A stretch of 64,000 nucleotides of DNA from Polystyrenella longa (lineage in GTDB: Bacteria; Planctomycetota; Planctomycetia; Planctomycetales; Planctomycetaceae): the NCBI RefSeq assembly GCF_007750395.1, contig NZ_CP036281.1, positions 5,727,001 through 5,791,000 of the forward strand, read 5' to 3'. Below are positions 1 through 9,223 of this stretch, piece after piece (the stretch's first letter is position 1; the number at the start of each line of letters is the position of its first letter). The notes under the pieces are model-generated. The model had not been told where the DNA came from. It worked only from the letters and a program-made list of their open reading frames with translations, and ran no database searches. A program made the translations under genes and the position numbers.

Positions 1-3000
1 TCACCAGCTACTTGGTACTCCCCGTTACATGAGTCCTGAGCAGATCCCAGGTAACAAACGATTCGTCGATCACCGTACCGACATCTATTCACTGGGAATC
101 ACACTATACGAGTTACTTACTTTGAAGTCAGCGTTTGAGAGTGGTTCTATAGAAGAAATAATGTTCCGCATCGAACAGGAACAACCGTTCTCCTGCCGAA
201 TATATAATCCGGCGATCCCGCTTGATTTGGAAACGATTATTCTGAAGTCAATCGAAAAATCGAGTGAGGATCGCTATGTATCTGCCTCCCTGCTCGCAGA
301 CGACCTTCGTAGATTTCTGGAAAATAAACCCGTACTTGCTAAAAGACCAGGGCCTTCAGAGCACATCATTAAATGGATCTCACGTCATCGAAGTGCTGCG
401 GCAGCTATTGTAGCCGGCATGGCCCTGATGCTCATCATGAGTATCGTTATACTTGCTAAGGTTTCCGATGCCGTTCGCAAAATGGAAGCGAGCCAAAAAG
501 TCGCGGAAGAGTCTCTGGATCAGGCAATCGAAACTACTTACGCATCTTCATTCGCACTTGGGTTCAGGGCCTACCAGGATTATGACCTATCGTCTGCGAT
601 GGAAATCCTGAAAGCAGACAAGTTCAAAACGAGTAGTAAAGATTATCGAGGTTTTGAATGGCCCCTTTTGATGCAACGCATCCAAGGCGATTCGACATCG
701 ATGCCTCTTTCGAATAAACCCCTGTACTGCATCGCCGAATGCGATGATCGACGACTTCTTGCGGTCGCCGGACAGGAGGCCGTAATCTATCTTGTCAACG
801 CCCTCGACTTTTCAGTGCAGAAGACGATACTCACTAATCAGAGTGAAATAAACGACTTGGATTTCTCAAAGGAGGGCTCACGTCTCGTTTCGGCGGAAGA
901 CAATGGTTCTATCTGTGTGTGGAATTGCCAAAATGGGGAGCAATTATTAACCATTCCCGCACACGATGGGGTCGTTTATTCTGCGAGTTTCTTCAAGGAC
1001 GATAGCCGAATCATCAGCCATGCACGCGACAAAGAGTTCAACATTTGGCACTCCGACACTGGTGAAAATCTAGACGAACTCAAACATCACGACGACAGGA
1101 TCGTTATCTCAACAATAAATAGTTCCGAGAGGCTACTCGCTTCGATCAGTCGAGATCATAAACTCCTCGTTTACGATCTCGTCGAACAACGCCTTGTCCT
1201 GAAGAAATCCATCCCCCAGGAGAATAGCCGGGTCTCTGTCACTGCCCTGACTTTTTCTCCGGACAGTCGTTTTCTGTATTATGGCAGAAAACAAGGTCTT
1301 ATCTCCCGCGAAGACCTACTGACTAAAAAACACGAGGATGTGGCGAGTCACAGGGATGAAATCACGTCGATTCGATTTGATTCTGAGGGGTCGAGATTAT
1401 TCACTGCAGACGTCTCGGGTCTGGTGCATATCTGGAGTATTTCTGACCAGAATAATGCGGGACAAGAAGTGGCTGATTCATTAACCCCAATGGATCGCTG
1501 GACTACCCCTGAACCATCCCGTCCCGGAGGCTTTGATGTTCATCCCAATGGTACATGGGCCTGCATCTACCACAAAGGTGAGGTTTCTTTTTTAAACTTG
1601 CAGACCCGCGAACGGCAAACATTGGACTTCCCGGCTACGGCCGACCTCCTCAACCCTGACTATAGTCGGGGACCTGACGAAGACCTATTATGTTTCAGTC
1701 CGGATGGAAAATGGTTAACATTCCTGACGGAGGTATTCCATCTTGAAGACGGAAAATGGTCCCATCACGTTAAGATGTCCTATCTAGCCAAGAGATGTTT
1801 CGCATTGGAGTATACTAACGACAGTCGATCTCTGATAAGCTCAATTGGATCTGGAAGAATCATATTTGCCGACAGTTGGAAGGGGACACACATAGATCAA
1901 CCTTTCAAAGCAGACGATTTGAATTACCGTAATCTGGAGCAAAGTGATGTTATCGCGGTTTCCAATAAAGATAGTTTCGTTGCAGTTGGCTCGTACAATT
2001 GCGACATCCTCCTCTACGATGTAGGCACAAAAAATAAGATCGGCGATCTGCCTGGAAATAATCACGGGATCGAAGACATGGACTTTTCACCAGACGAATC
2101 TGTTCTCGCAATCGCCCGGTCCAGTGGGAACGAGATCGAGTTTTGGCATACACAAGGAGACGATTCTGCTGAAAGCACTCAAGCATTAGAGCATGATAGT
2201 AATCACATCAAGTGCATCCAATACTCGCCGAACGGACTATGGCTGGCGACTTCAGCCGAGGATAACGACGGGACAGTCTACCTGTGGGACCTGAACCGCG
2301 AGCAAATTATCTGGCGGCGCCCCGTCCCGACGTCCTATTTGACTTTCTCCACTGATAACCAGAGGTTATATACCTTCAACGAAGGGGTAGGAGAAATCTG
2401 CTGTTGGGATCTTTCCTCGCTCCTCAGTCCCAATAATGAAACGCACCTGTTCGCGTCCCAGCAAGAGTCATCCGAACGTATTCTCAAACTGGATAGTACC
2501 AGGTTATTACGTCGTGGAGAGTCAATCGATATCGTGACCCAGTCGAATGGCAACATTGTGTCCGTTGGAGAGCATGGGAAATTATCTGTCGCGAGCGAAT
2601 CTAATCGTGAGACGATTCAAATCCTTAATGATAAGCATAATCAGATTGAGTCCAATGTTGGAACGAGAACCATGTCCGTCGGAGGCAATCGTTTGGTTGC
2701 TTTAAAAGAAGACCAACACTTGGAAGTCCACGGTTTCACCGAAGGCCTCTTTCAATTGGAAAAAAACATTCACGCCCCTGAAGTCACTTGCGTCAAGTTC
2801 TCTTCAGATGGCCACTTGCTCTTTACTGGAACACAGCACGGTTCTCTTCAGTCACGAGATCCTGAAACATTAAAAACGGTCAAAACATGGACGCTGGCTG
2901 CGTCCGCAACAATCGAAGATATTCAAGTTTCTTTCAACGGAGAATACGTCGGAATCATACAGATCGATCCCCCCGGACGGGAACCTGGACGTTACTTGTC

Positions 3001-3523
3001 TCTCTTGAATTTGAGCACGGGAGAGGAAAGTTTTCCTTTTGGTCCAGACACAGACGTTGACTGTTTTGCATTTGCGAATCAGCACAACTGGATTTCCTGT
3101 GGAATCGACAGCCGCCTTATGATCCGGCACCTAGACAACCAGAATACGACGACCTTTCAGATACCTAAGGGACATTTTCGTTGCATTGACTTTGCACCGA
3201 CTGACGATAAGGTCGCGGCATGCTCAGACCGTAAGGTATTGCTCTGGGATATGACTACACACCAGCAGCTGTCGATGCTGCTAGGATTTGACACCAATCC
3301 CTGGGAATTAAAGTTCTCGCCAGATGGACGATCACTCGTCGTGATCGCGGAAGATAATCGTTTGAAGATCTGGAACGTGAAGACCAATCAGTTTCTAAAG
3401 ATCGACGATTATCTGAAAGTCGATACAATCGAGTTCTCACCAGAAATCCCAGGAATCATGTCTCTCAACCGGGGCAATCCCCCGGTCATTAACTACCTCG
3501 ACTACGACTGGAATCATGATTAA
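1..3523 (+). CDS. Ser/Thr protein kinase with WD40 repeats, 5' truncated by window
   Basis: The gene enters from the left edge; frame is open from base 2. The first residues are the end of a Hanks-type kinase domain: activation-segment motif GTPRYMSPEQ, then DHRTDIYSLGITLYEL (subdomain IX) and SEDRYVSASLLADDLRRFL (subdomain XI). Counting from the Met at base 29, a hydrophobic segment at residues 122-144 is a single membrane span. A short coiled linker follows, and then about 950 residues of WD40-type repeats (for example VYSASFFKDDSRIISHARDK, VWNCQNGEQLL, IWNVKTNQFLK). This kinase-TM-WD40 order is a common planctomycete receptor-kinase layout, with the propellers presumably on the other side of the membrane from the kinase. 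The ATP-binding lobe and HRD loop lie outside the window, so catalytic competence cannot be judged. Ligand and targets are unknown. Confidence 0.93.
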   Translation, partial: HQLLGTPRYMSPEQIPGNKRFVDHRTDIYSLGITLYELLTLKSAFESGSIEEIMFRIEQEQPFSCRIYNPAIPLDLETIILKSIEKSSEDRYVSASLLADDLRRFLENKPVLAKRPGPSEHIIKWISRHRSAAAAIVAGMALMLIMSIVILAKVSDAVRKMEASQKVAEESLDQAIETTYASSFALGFRAYQDYDLSSAMEILKADKFKTSSKDYRGFEWPLLMQRIQGDSTSMPLSNKPLYCIAECDDRRLLAVAGQEAVIYLVNALDFSVQKTILTNQSEINDLDFSKEGSRLVSAEDNGSICVWNCQNGEQLLTIPAHDGVVYSASFFKDDSRIISHARDKEFNIWHSDTGENLDELKHHDDRIVISTINSSERLLASISRDHKLLVYDLVEQRLVLKKSIPQENSRVSVTALTFSPDSRFLYYGRKQGLISREDLLTKKHEDVASHRDEITSIRFDSEGSRLFTADVSGLVHIWSISDQNNAGQEVADSLTPMDRWTTPEPSRPGGFDVHPNGTWACIYHKGEVSFLNLQTRERQTLDFPATADLLNPDYSRGPDEDLLCFSPDGKWLTFLTEVFHLEDGKWSHHVKMSYLAKRCFALEYTNDSRSLISSIGSGRIIFADSWKGTHIDQPFKADDLNYRNLEQSDVIAVSNKDSFVAVGSYNCDILLYDVGTKNKIGDLPGNNHGIEDMDFSPDESVLAIARSSGNEIEFWHTQGDDSAESTQALEHDSNHIKCIQYSPNGLWLATSAEDNDGTVYLWDLNREQIIWRRPVPTSYLTFSTDNQRLYTFNEGVGEICCWDLSSLLSPNNETHLFASQQESSERILKLDSTRLLRRGESIDIVTQSNGNIVSVGEHGKLSVASESNRETIQILNDKHNQIESNVGTRTMSVGGNRLVALKEDQHLEVHGFTEGLFQLEKNIHAPEVTCVKFSSDGHLLFTGTQHGSLQSRDPETLKTVKTWTLAASATIEDIQVSFNGEYVGIIQIDPPGREPGRYLSLLNLSTGEESFPFGPDTDVDCFAFANQHNWISCGIDSRLMIRHLDNQNTTTFQIPKGHFRCIDFAPTDDKVAACSDRKVLLWDMTTHQQLSMLLGFDTNPWELKFSPDGRSLVVIAEDNRLKIWNVKTNQFLKIDDYLKVDTIEFSPEIPGIMSLNRGNPPVINYLDYDWNHD

Positions 3524-3743
3524 TTGAATAGCTGAGCGTGGTATCTCTGCTTTAACGCGATGTGGCTGGTTTAAGAGCTATCGCAGGCAACATCGTACCT
3601 GATTCGAATGGCATGCTCTCTCCATAGTTTGTCCCAAACGCTTATTTAACAAGGTCTTACAGCCAGGTTGGTTTAGTGCAGCGAAATCTCTTGGATTCCA
3701 GTAAACACTCTATTTATAGACTTTGATAGAAGTTCAATTTTTT

Positions 3744-3860
3744 AAAGTCTGACAAGAACTCTGACATGGATGTTCTGTGCAAAACCAGTGATCGCCATTT
3801 CTTCGAGAGCTATAGTTGACCGTACTCAACCATGATTCATTTTGCAATCGTTTGCAAAAT
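3744..3860 (+). repeat. Dispersed intergenic repeat, copy 1 (partial), with LacI-type operator-like palindrome
   Basis: The segment AAAGTCTGACAAGAACTCTG...CATGGATG matches copies at 42328-42543 and 50621-50831. It ends in a perfect 9-bp inverted repeat ATTTTGCAA-TCGT-TTGCAAAAT (about 3839-3860). The core at 3843-3856, TGCAATCGTTTGCA, fits TGNAANCGNTTNCA exactly, the consensus of LacI/GalR-family operators. Only the right-hand half of the longer repeat is present here. A regulatory role is inferred; no adjacent LacI-family gene is present. Confidence 0.55.
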
Positions 3861-3881
3861 AATCCAGATCTATTTTGGTCC

Positions 3882-4380
3882 TTACACCAATATCTCATCC
3901 AGGATTTCCGCGAAGACGGCATCACTCATTTCAGACAGAGCAAGTAGTTCGACAGGTTCTTCGAAGATGAGTTGTCGCATAAAGACTCCGGCCGTGTCAC
4001 CGATACCGATTCCACTCCAGATAATCAAGAATTGATCACCATCCGGCGTCCTGCGTTGAGCGACGGTTGGATTCCATTGACGACCGGGGAGTTCCTCGTT
4101 GATAACTTCAGAATCACTGATCGCTGTGTCAATGTCATCGCAACGGCGAAGTTTAAGTCGTAGTCGTTCCCCGTGTTCTGTTGAGACCAGAAGACAAAGT
4201 CGCTACCACCGACGGGCTCTCCTGTAGACCAATGGTTTCGGAGTTCACCAACACTTCCTCACCTGTCATTACACCTGCAGAAGAGAGACGACGTGTGAAA
4301 ACATGACCTGTATCTCCAGCGTTCTTGCCGATCCCGCTAACAGCGGAGTTCCCATTGCCTGCCAGGGTTACTCTTGTCAC
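3882..4380 (-). pseudogene. Frameshifted remnant of a repeat-containing surface protein
   Basis: Three overlapping minus-strand frames join into one sensible C-terminal protein tail. The first gives GNSAVSGIGKNAGDTGHVFT followed by RRLSSAGVMTGEEVLVNSET. The second gives HWSTGEPVGGSDFVFWSQQN then TGNDYD. The third gives LKLRRCDDIDTAISDSEVIN, then DGDQFLIIWSGIGIGDTAGV and a stop at 3884-3882. The unit W/V-SGIG...GDTGxVFxRxL occurs twice, which supports common descent as a repeat protein. At least two frameshifts separate the pieces (near 4235 and 4157), and no start codon is evident. The pattern resembles W-x-G-x-D/G-x-x-G-V-F-x-R-R repeats of large planctomycete surface proteins, but the family is not certain. 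Confidence 0.6.
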
Positions 4381-4646
4381 CTGTTCAAGATTTAAATGTT
4401 ATCGAGTTAATGAGGAGTGTTTGACGTCCACAGAATCAGCCACCCGTGAGAAGTTGTTTTCGACGTCACCGCCATTCTGTATTGCTGATGTCGACGATTT
4501 TTAGATTTCTTCTGATCAGAACGGGTAGTGGAAGAAACTATATCTGTTTCCCTTATTCCGAATTCAACGATAGAATTGCTTTAATAAAGACAAATGTGAA
4601 CGAAGCAAGAACCTATAGATCGAATCACGAGTAAGGATTTCCGAAC

Positions 4647-5681
4647 ATGTTTCAAAGCCAAGACCAAAACCGACGGATTGTCCTTAACTCTCGCCCGCAA
4701 GGCGCACCGAAGCCCTCGGACTTTCGAATGGAGAAAACAAGTGTCCCGGAACCAGCGGCTGGTGAATTCCTTTTACGTACGATCTATTTATCGCTAGATC
4801 CTTACATGCGAGGACGGATGAGTGAAGGTCCCTCCTACGCAGAGCCAGTCGCATTGGATGAAGTCATGGTTGGCGGTACCGTTAGCCGCGTAGAACGATC
4901 AAATCACCCTGAGTTTGAAGAAGGCGATCTCGTTCTGGCCAACAGCGGCTGGCAGGACTACACCGTTTCTGACGGCACTGGACTTGTTCGGCTTGACCCG
5001 AGCTTGAAACACCCATCGCGTGCTCTCGGTGTATTAGGCATGCCAGGGTTCACCGCATATATGGGGCTCTTGGATATCGGTCAGCCTCAGCTTGGGGAGA
5101 CTGTAGTTGTGGCCGCGGCAACTGGAGCGGTCGGATCGGTCGTTGGACAGATCGCAAAACTCAAGGGATGCCGTGTTGTTGGAGTTGCTGGCGGCGAACA
5201 AAAGTGCCGTGTCGCAGTCAATGAATTGGGATTTGACGCTTGCATCGATCATCACGCCGAGAACTTTGCCGAGCAACTTGCTGCGTCCTGTCCACGAGGC
5301 ATCGATATTTACTTTGAGAATGTTGGAGGCAAGGTCTTTGACGGAGTTCTTCCGCTGCTCAACACGAAAGCACGTGTTCCACTGTGCGGACTGATCGCCC
5401 ATTACAACGATACAGAACTGCCGCCTGGACCAGATCGTCTTTCGCTGTTAACAAAAACACTCTTGATCAAGCGAATTAAAATGCAAGGGTTTATCATTTT
5501 CGAAGACTACGGTTCACATTACGGCGAATTCGCGAAGACGATGGATAGTTGGGTTAACGAAGGCAAAATCAAAGTTCGAGAAGAGATCAGGGAAGGTCTT
5601 GAGAACGCCCCGGATGCATTTATTGGACTTCTGGAAGGCAATAATTCCGGCAAACTCGTGATTCAAGTTGGTCATCTCTAA
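4647..5681 (+). CDS. curA: NADPH-dependent oxidoreductase, CurA/leukotriene B4 12-hydroxydehydrogenase type
   Basis: This is a zinc-free medium-chain dehydrogenase/reductase of 344 residues, the usual length for the CurA (YncB)/PTGR family. Such enzymes reduce the C=C bond of alpha,beta-unsaturated ketones with NADPH in the cytoplasm. The N-terminus NRRIVLNSRPQGAPKPSDF and LSLDPYMRGRMS are family signatures. The Rossmann nucleotide-binding loop is AAATGAVGSVVGQIAKLKG, followed by VVGVAGG. FENVGGKVFDGVLPLLN and GFIIFEDY are also typical of the family. The ATG at 4647 has AAGGA about 10 bases upstream. It appears monocistronic. Substrate is unknown; curcumin reduction is known for the E. coli enzyme only. 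Confidence 0.9.
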   Translation: MFQSQDQNRRIVLNSRPQGAPKPSDFRMEKTSVPEPAAGEFLLRTIYLSLDPYMRGRMSEGPSYAEPVALDEVMVGGTVSRVERSNHPEFEEGDLVLANSGWQDYTVSDGTGLVRLDPSLKHPSRALGVLGMPGFTAYMGLLDIGQPQLGETVVVAAATGAVGSVVGQIAKLKGCRVVGVAGGEQKCRVAVNELGFDACIDHHAENFAEQLAASCPRGIDIYFENVGGKVFDGVLPLLNTKARVPLCGLIAHYNDTELPPGPDRLSLLTKTLLIKRIKMQGFIIFEDYGSHYGEFAKTMDSWVNEGKIKVREEIREGLENAPDAFIGLLEGNNSGKLVIQVGHL

Positions 5682-6059
5682 ACAACAAACAACTTCTTTC
5701 CCGACGGGGAATCCGCCGGATGATTCGGTATCGATTCCAAACCTTTGAAAGGGCTAAGCATCAGATGCTATAGTGAAATTGATTGAGCTGTTGCTCAATC
5801 ATTCCTTACCATGATCCGGAGCGATTGATTTATGCCAAAGCGACCGACAGTGATTCGCAAAGGCATCAGTTGTTCTGTTTGCGAAGAATCGAACTGATCT
5901 CGCTATACAAGAAGAGTCGGAAGAAAAAAGCAACTCGGGATGGAAGTTCTTCCGAATCTCAGCATTAAGCTCCCTATGGTTCGACTCGCGTAGGCGGACG
6001 CCTGGTCTCCGTTGCAGTTTGGAGAATGAGTGAGTGGAAAAGAATAACGAGCTGTCAAG
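5682..6059. other. Spacer with IS5-type transposase remnant
   Basis: This stretch lies between convergent genes. Apart from the transposase fragment described separately (about 5780-5965) I see no gene and no clear terminator hairpin with a T-run. Confidence 0.5.
5780..5965 (+). pseudogene. Decayed IS5-family transposase fragment
   Basis: The plus strand encodes ELLLNHSLP and, after a one-base shift, PYHDPERLIYAKATDSDSQR, then RRIELISLYKKSRKKKATRD. This matches the PERLLYDK...-GIELI-PH-R-NRK-...TQDGR block of IS5-type transposases, and aligns base-by-base with 9817-10000 of the better preserved element downstream. Only the central/C-terminal DDE portion remains; there is no start and no recognisable terminal repeat. 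Confidence 0.6.
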
Positions 6060-9000
6060 TTATCGCAAGTGCGCTTCCAGAAGCTCAAATTCACTAACCT
6101 CTGTGAATTCGCGTGAAGCTCCCGATTTGCTGACAGGCAGTATTCCGTATTTGATCCGATATTTATTAGTGTCCCAGTGGTTAATATAACCGCCTACGAC
6201 GTGAGTAGCACCGGCGCGTTGCATCGCCTCAATGCATTTTTCCTCATAAGATTTACGATCTGTCGGGCGACTGATGAATGAAGTACGTTCATCATCGCCG
6301 ATGTCATTGGCTGCAATTCGAACCATTGGGACGTTCAGTTTAATCAGACCTTCATATAATATGCGATCTAATGTCTTTATGGCATCCATAGTTTCAAGGT
6401 AAGAACGCATCGCTTTATTTCGGTTGCGGAGACGTTTGTGGTTGGGGGATCCAGGTGGCGGTGGCTCCCAAATGAGGGAGATCAATCCGCCTACGTGTCT
6501 TTTGTTAGTGGAATGAATAACAATGTCGTCGATATCAAGAAAGCTGTTTTCAGGCCACCAGTCTTCCGCCCCGGTATCGCTAGCAACAGCGGTGCAGTGA
6601 TTGTCATAAACTTCAGTAACGATCAACTCCCGCGACAGCATCTCCTCTTGGGATTTTTCTACCTCAGGATCCCCAATACTTGTGTTATTTCCCACTGGTC
6701 TCAACACATACATCCGGTCTCCCGGACGAATTCGTTTTCCCTTTCCAAGCGAAAAAGTAACCTCATCGTTATCGATTTTAGTAATTCGTCCGGCACTGGG
6801 CATGAATCCACTGACAATTCGGCTCAACAGGTATCTGTTAAACTGATTTGGAGGGACTTCGTTGAAATCGTCAATTAATTTAATTGAAACATTATCCGCA
6901 GATACGTGATGAAGTGTTTTTTCAAACAGCGTGCGGTAGATAACTGTGTCGTCCTTGAGGGCTGATTCCAAATAGACGATATATCCTGATTTCTGATAAT
7001 TCGACTCTTCGAATCCCTGTCCCGGATCAATGATTCTTCTTTTTTCAACACCGACGAATGATTTCTGCACCTTTTCATCATTTACTGGGGTGAGCAAGGC
7101 CGTTTGCCCGGAGCTCAAGTAATATTGCCGCGTCAACATGCCACTGTCTCGTACGCGATCAGATTGTCCCGCCCAAAGTACCTGGCGCGTCCCCACCTCG
7201 ACCAGACGAATCGACAAATGATATTCCCCGCCGTCTCGAGCAGGCTTCAACTCAGCAATAACGACGTGTGTCGCATTAAATAAACTGCTCAACGGAATAG
7301 CGTTTTCCACAGAATCCATATGAAGTACATCAGGATCAATAATTGATAATCCTAACTTCAGCAATTCATTGAGTTCGTGAAACAGTGACATCTTATATTC
7401 ACGTTCGAGTACACTCAGGTTTAACCCATTCAATACAGCATAAAGCTCGTCTTCCAAATATGCCTTTGCACGCTCGAGGGTGGGTGGTTTCTTTTTCCAT
7501 TCGTTATATTCGTAGCTCCATTTTCCATACTTTGCTAATGTGTCGATCCACGGTGTTTTAAAATGCGGATCAGGCATCTCGGGTTTACCAGAATCTCTGG
7601 CGTAGTCATCAACCTGCACGTGAATTGCGAGATTCACATAACTCTCTTCCTTCGGTAATTCGATCGCTTGCGCGATGCTGAGTGCCGCGTATTCTAGAAA
7701 GTCGGATGTATTGAGCTTCGGGATAATGTCGTTCTTCCTGCCAATCGTCAGACTCCCGATCCGAATCTGATCTCGCGGAATGCTGATGACGCTTTTGTTT
7801 CCAATACCGAAAAACTTCAATTCATTACCTTCAATCCCCTGAAAGAATCCCACCCGACGTTTCTTTTGCGAGAGGTCATCAAAGGCGACGAACTTCACAC
7901 TGTCGACACCTACTCGATCGAAGGGGACGATCTTGTACTTCTTCCAGTACTTCCCGGCTTCTGACTGAAGTATGTCCGACAGTGGTTCCCCCTCTTCGGT
8001 TTCCTGCAGTATGCGTTGAGTCAGTTTTTTGTCGATTCCAATACGTGGAATATCGCTCTTTCTCAGCAGATGAATTATTTGCGGTGCAAAGTTACTTGTA
8101 TCTTTTTTCACAAGTCTGAATTTCCCATCCTCGTCAACTCGCACTCCTCCCACCATGGCTGTCGGGTTGACGAAAGCGAATTCCACCGATTGCCAATCGT
8201 GAATAGACTCCAACTTTGAAGTGAGATCTTTCAACTCCTCCGTCAGTCTTTTTTGCTCTTCGCTCAGTTTGCGTTTTTCAGAATTCAGATCATCTTTTTC
8301 AGTCTTCAGCTCTCGAATATCATGTTCCAACGCCTCTCTGCGTTTCCGTAAATCCTCCAATTGAGATTCGAACACGGCAGTATCCGGTGCTGACTGAACA
8401 ACACCATGAGCTCTAGTGGGTGCGTCGGTCGCCTGATTACGACCTAGGTACCATGCCCCAAACACCAATACCACCAGCAGAGAAATAGCGGTGGGAATTC
8501 CGATACCTAGCCAAAGCACTGTTTTAGTCTTACGCCCAGTTAGGCTTGGACCAGACGTCACTAAATCCTGAGGCGAGGATGCCACAGGATGCATTGCGTG
8601 TGGACTATTTATTGCTAACTGATGGGGGTGAGGCACTCCGGGAGAATAGACCGGCCCTTGCGGATAATGCTGAGGCCAGGGCTGCGTCTGATCCGGTGAG
8701 AGATTTGCAGGGTAAGCTGCAACCTGAATATCACCCATCACTGGCTCCAACGGAAGGGAGGGTGGAGGGCTGTCCGATTCTATATCCAACTCGTCTGGAT
8801 TATCCACTGAAGGAACGGGGCCAGATTCCGATGAAGACGTTTCAACAGATTCTAGTTGGTTTTCCAGTCTCAATTCAAACTCGGATGTTTTAAAACAACT
8901 TTCGCCAGTAGATTCATTGAGTGTAGACGCGGATTGTTGAGGAAAGAGGCTGCTCAGTCGCCCAGCCGCGATCCATTTCTTGGTGGACGCATCCTTGGAG

Positions 9001-9110
9001 AGCAATGTATCTCGTTTTATACGCCCTTCCTTAAGGAATCTTTTCATCTCGGATCCGGCGAAGGGTCCTGAAATGCCTTCATTCTCTTTAATAAACCAGG
9101 TACTCGGCAT
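6060..9110 (-). CDS. GYF_2-domain membrane protein with coiled coil and CsgG/LpoB-like C-terminal region
   Basis: This is a 1,016-residue protein. Residues 1-57 form a GYF_2 (DUF4339) domain: WFIKENEGISGPFAGSEMKR, the conserved W, a GPF in place of GPY, and a later KKW. A Pro/Ser-rich linker follows, then one transmembrane helix (about 198-222) and a strongly charged coiled coil (about 246-303). The rest is about 700 residues, presumably extracytoplasmic. The segment around LFNATHVVIAELKPARDGGE with LSIRLVEVGTRQVLWAGQSD, and the C-terminal RAGATHVVGGYI, resemble the repeated folds of CsgG/LpoB/FlgO-type periplasmic proteins; that comparison is by eye. The gene stands alone between IS remnants, and the ATG at 9110 has no strong ribosome-binding site. 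GYF_2 domains bind proline-rich peptides in eukaryotic relatives; the bacterial partner is unknown. Confidence 0.8.
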   Translation of the reverse strand: MPSTWFIKENEGISGPFAGSEMKRFLKEGRIKRDTLLSKDASTKKWIAAGRLSSLFPQQSASTLNESTGESCFKTSEFELRLENQLESVETSSSESGPVPSVDNPDELDIESDSPPPSLPLEPVMGDIQVAAYPANLSPDQTQPWPQHYPQGPVYSPGVPHPHQLAINSPHAMHPVASSPQDLVTSGPSLTGRKTKTVLWLGIGIPTAISLLVVLVFGAWYLGRNQATDAPTRAHGVVQSAPDTAVFESQLEDLRKRREALEHDIRELKTEKDDLNSEKRKLSEEQKRLTEELKDLTSKLESIHDWQSVEFAFVNPTAMVGGVRVDEDGKFRLVKKDTSNFAPQIIHLLRKSDIPRIGIDKKLTQRILQETEEGEPLSDILQSEAGKYWKKYKIVPFDRVGVDSVKFVAFDDLSQKKRRVGFFQGIEGNELKFFGIGNKSVISIPRDQIRIGSLTIGRKNDIIPKLNTSDFLEYAALSIAQAIELPKEESYVNLAIHVQVDDYARDSGKPEMPDPHFKTPWIDTLAKYGKWSYEYNEWKKKPPTLERAKAYLEDELYAVLNGLNLSVLEREYKMSLFHELNELLKLGLSIIDPDVLHMDSVENAIPLSSLFNATHVVIAELKPARDGGEYHLSIRLVEVGTRQVLWAGQSDRVRDSGMLTRQYYLSSGQTALLTPVNDEKVQKSFVGVEKRRIIDPGQGFEESNYQKSGYIVYLESALKDDTVIYRTLFEKTLHHVSADNVSIKLIDDFNEVPPNQFNRYLLSRIVSGFMPSAGRITKIDNDEVTFSLGKGKRIRPGDRMYVLRPVGNNTSIGDPEVEKSQEEMLSRELIVTEVYDNHCTAVASDTGAEDWWPENSFLDIDDIVIHSTNKRHVGGLISLIWEPPPPGSPNHKRLRNRNKAMRSYLETMDAIKTLDRILYEGLIKLNVPMVRIAANDIGDDERTSFISRPTDRKSYEEKCIEAMQRAGATHVVGGYINHWDTNKYRIKYGILPVSKSGASREFTEVSEFELLEAHLR

Positions 9111-9223
9111 CTTAAGCTCGCTTCATATTTTGGTTCGCGAAAGGAAATTCTACTCAAGACATAATAAAAGCTATTGATACATTCGGGAGCGTAGATGATA
9201 TAGTTTGTCTTCCGAGAACTATA

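Larger units (their letters stand above)
3524..4646. other. Gene-poor spacer with repeat copy and pseudogene
   Basis: This 1.1-kb spacer between the kinase and the oxidoreductase holds no intact gene. It contains one copy of a dispersed repeat (3744-3860) and a frameshifted gene remnant on the minus strand (3882-4380). I see nothing recognisable in 4381-4630 apart from the ribosome-binding region of the next gene. Confidence 0.6.
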
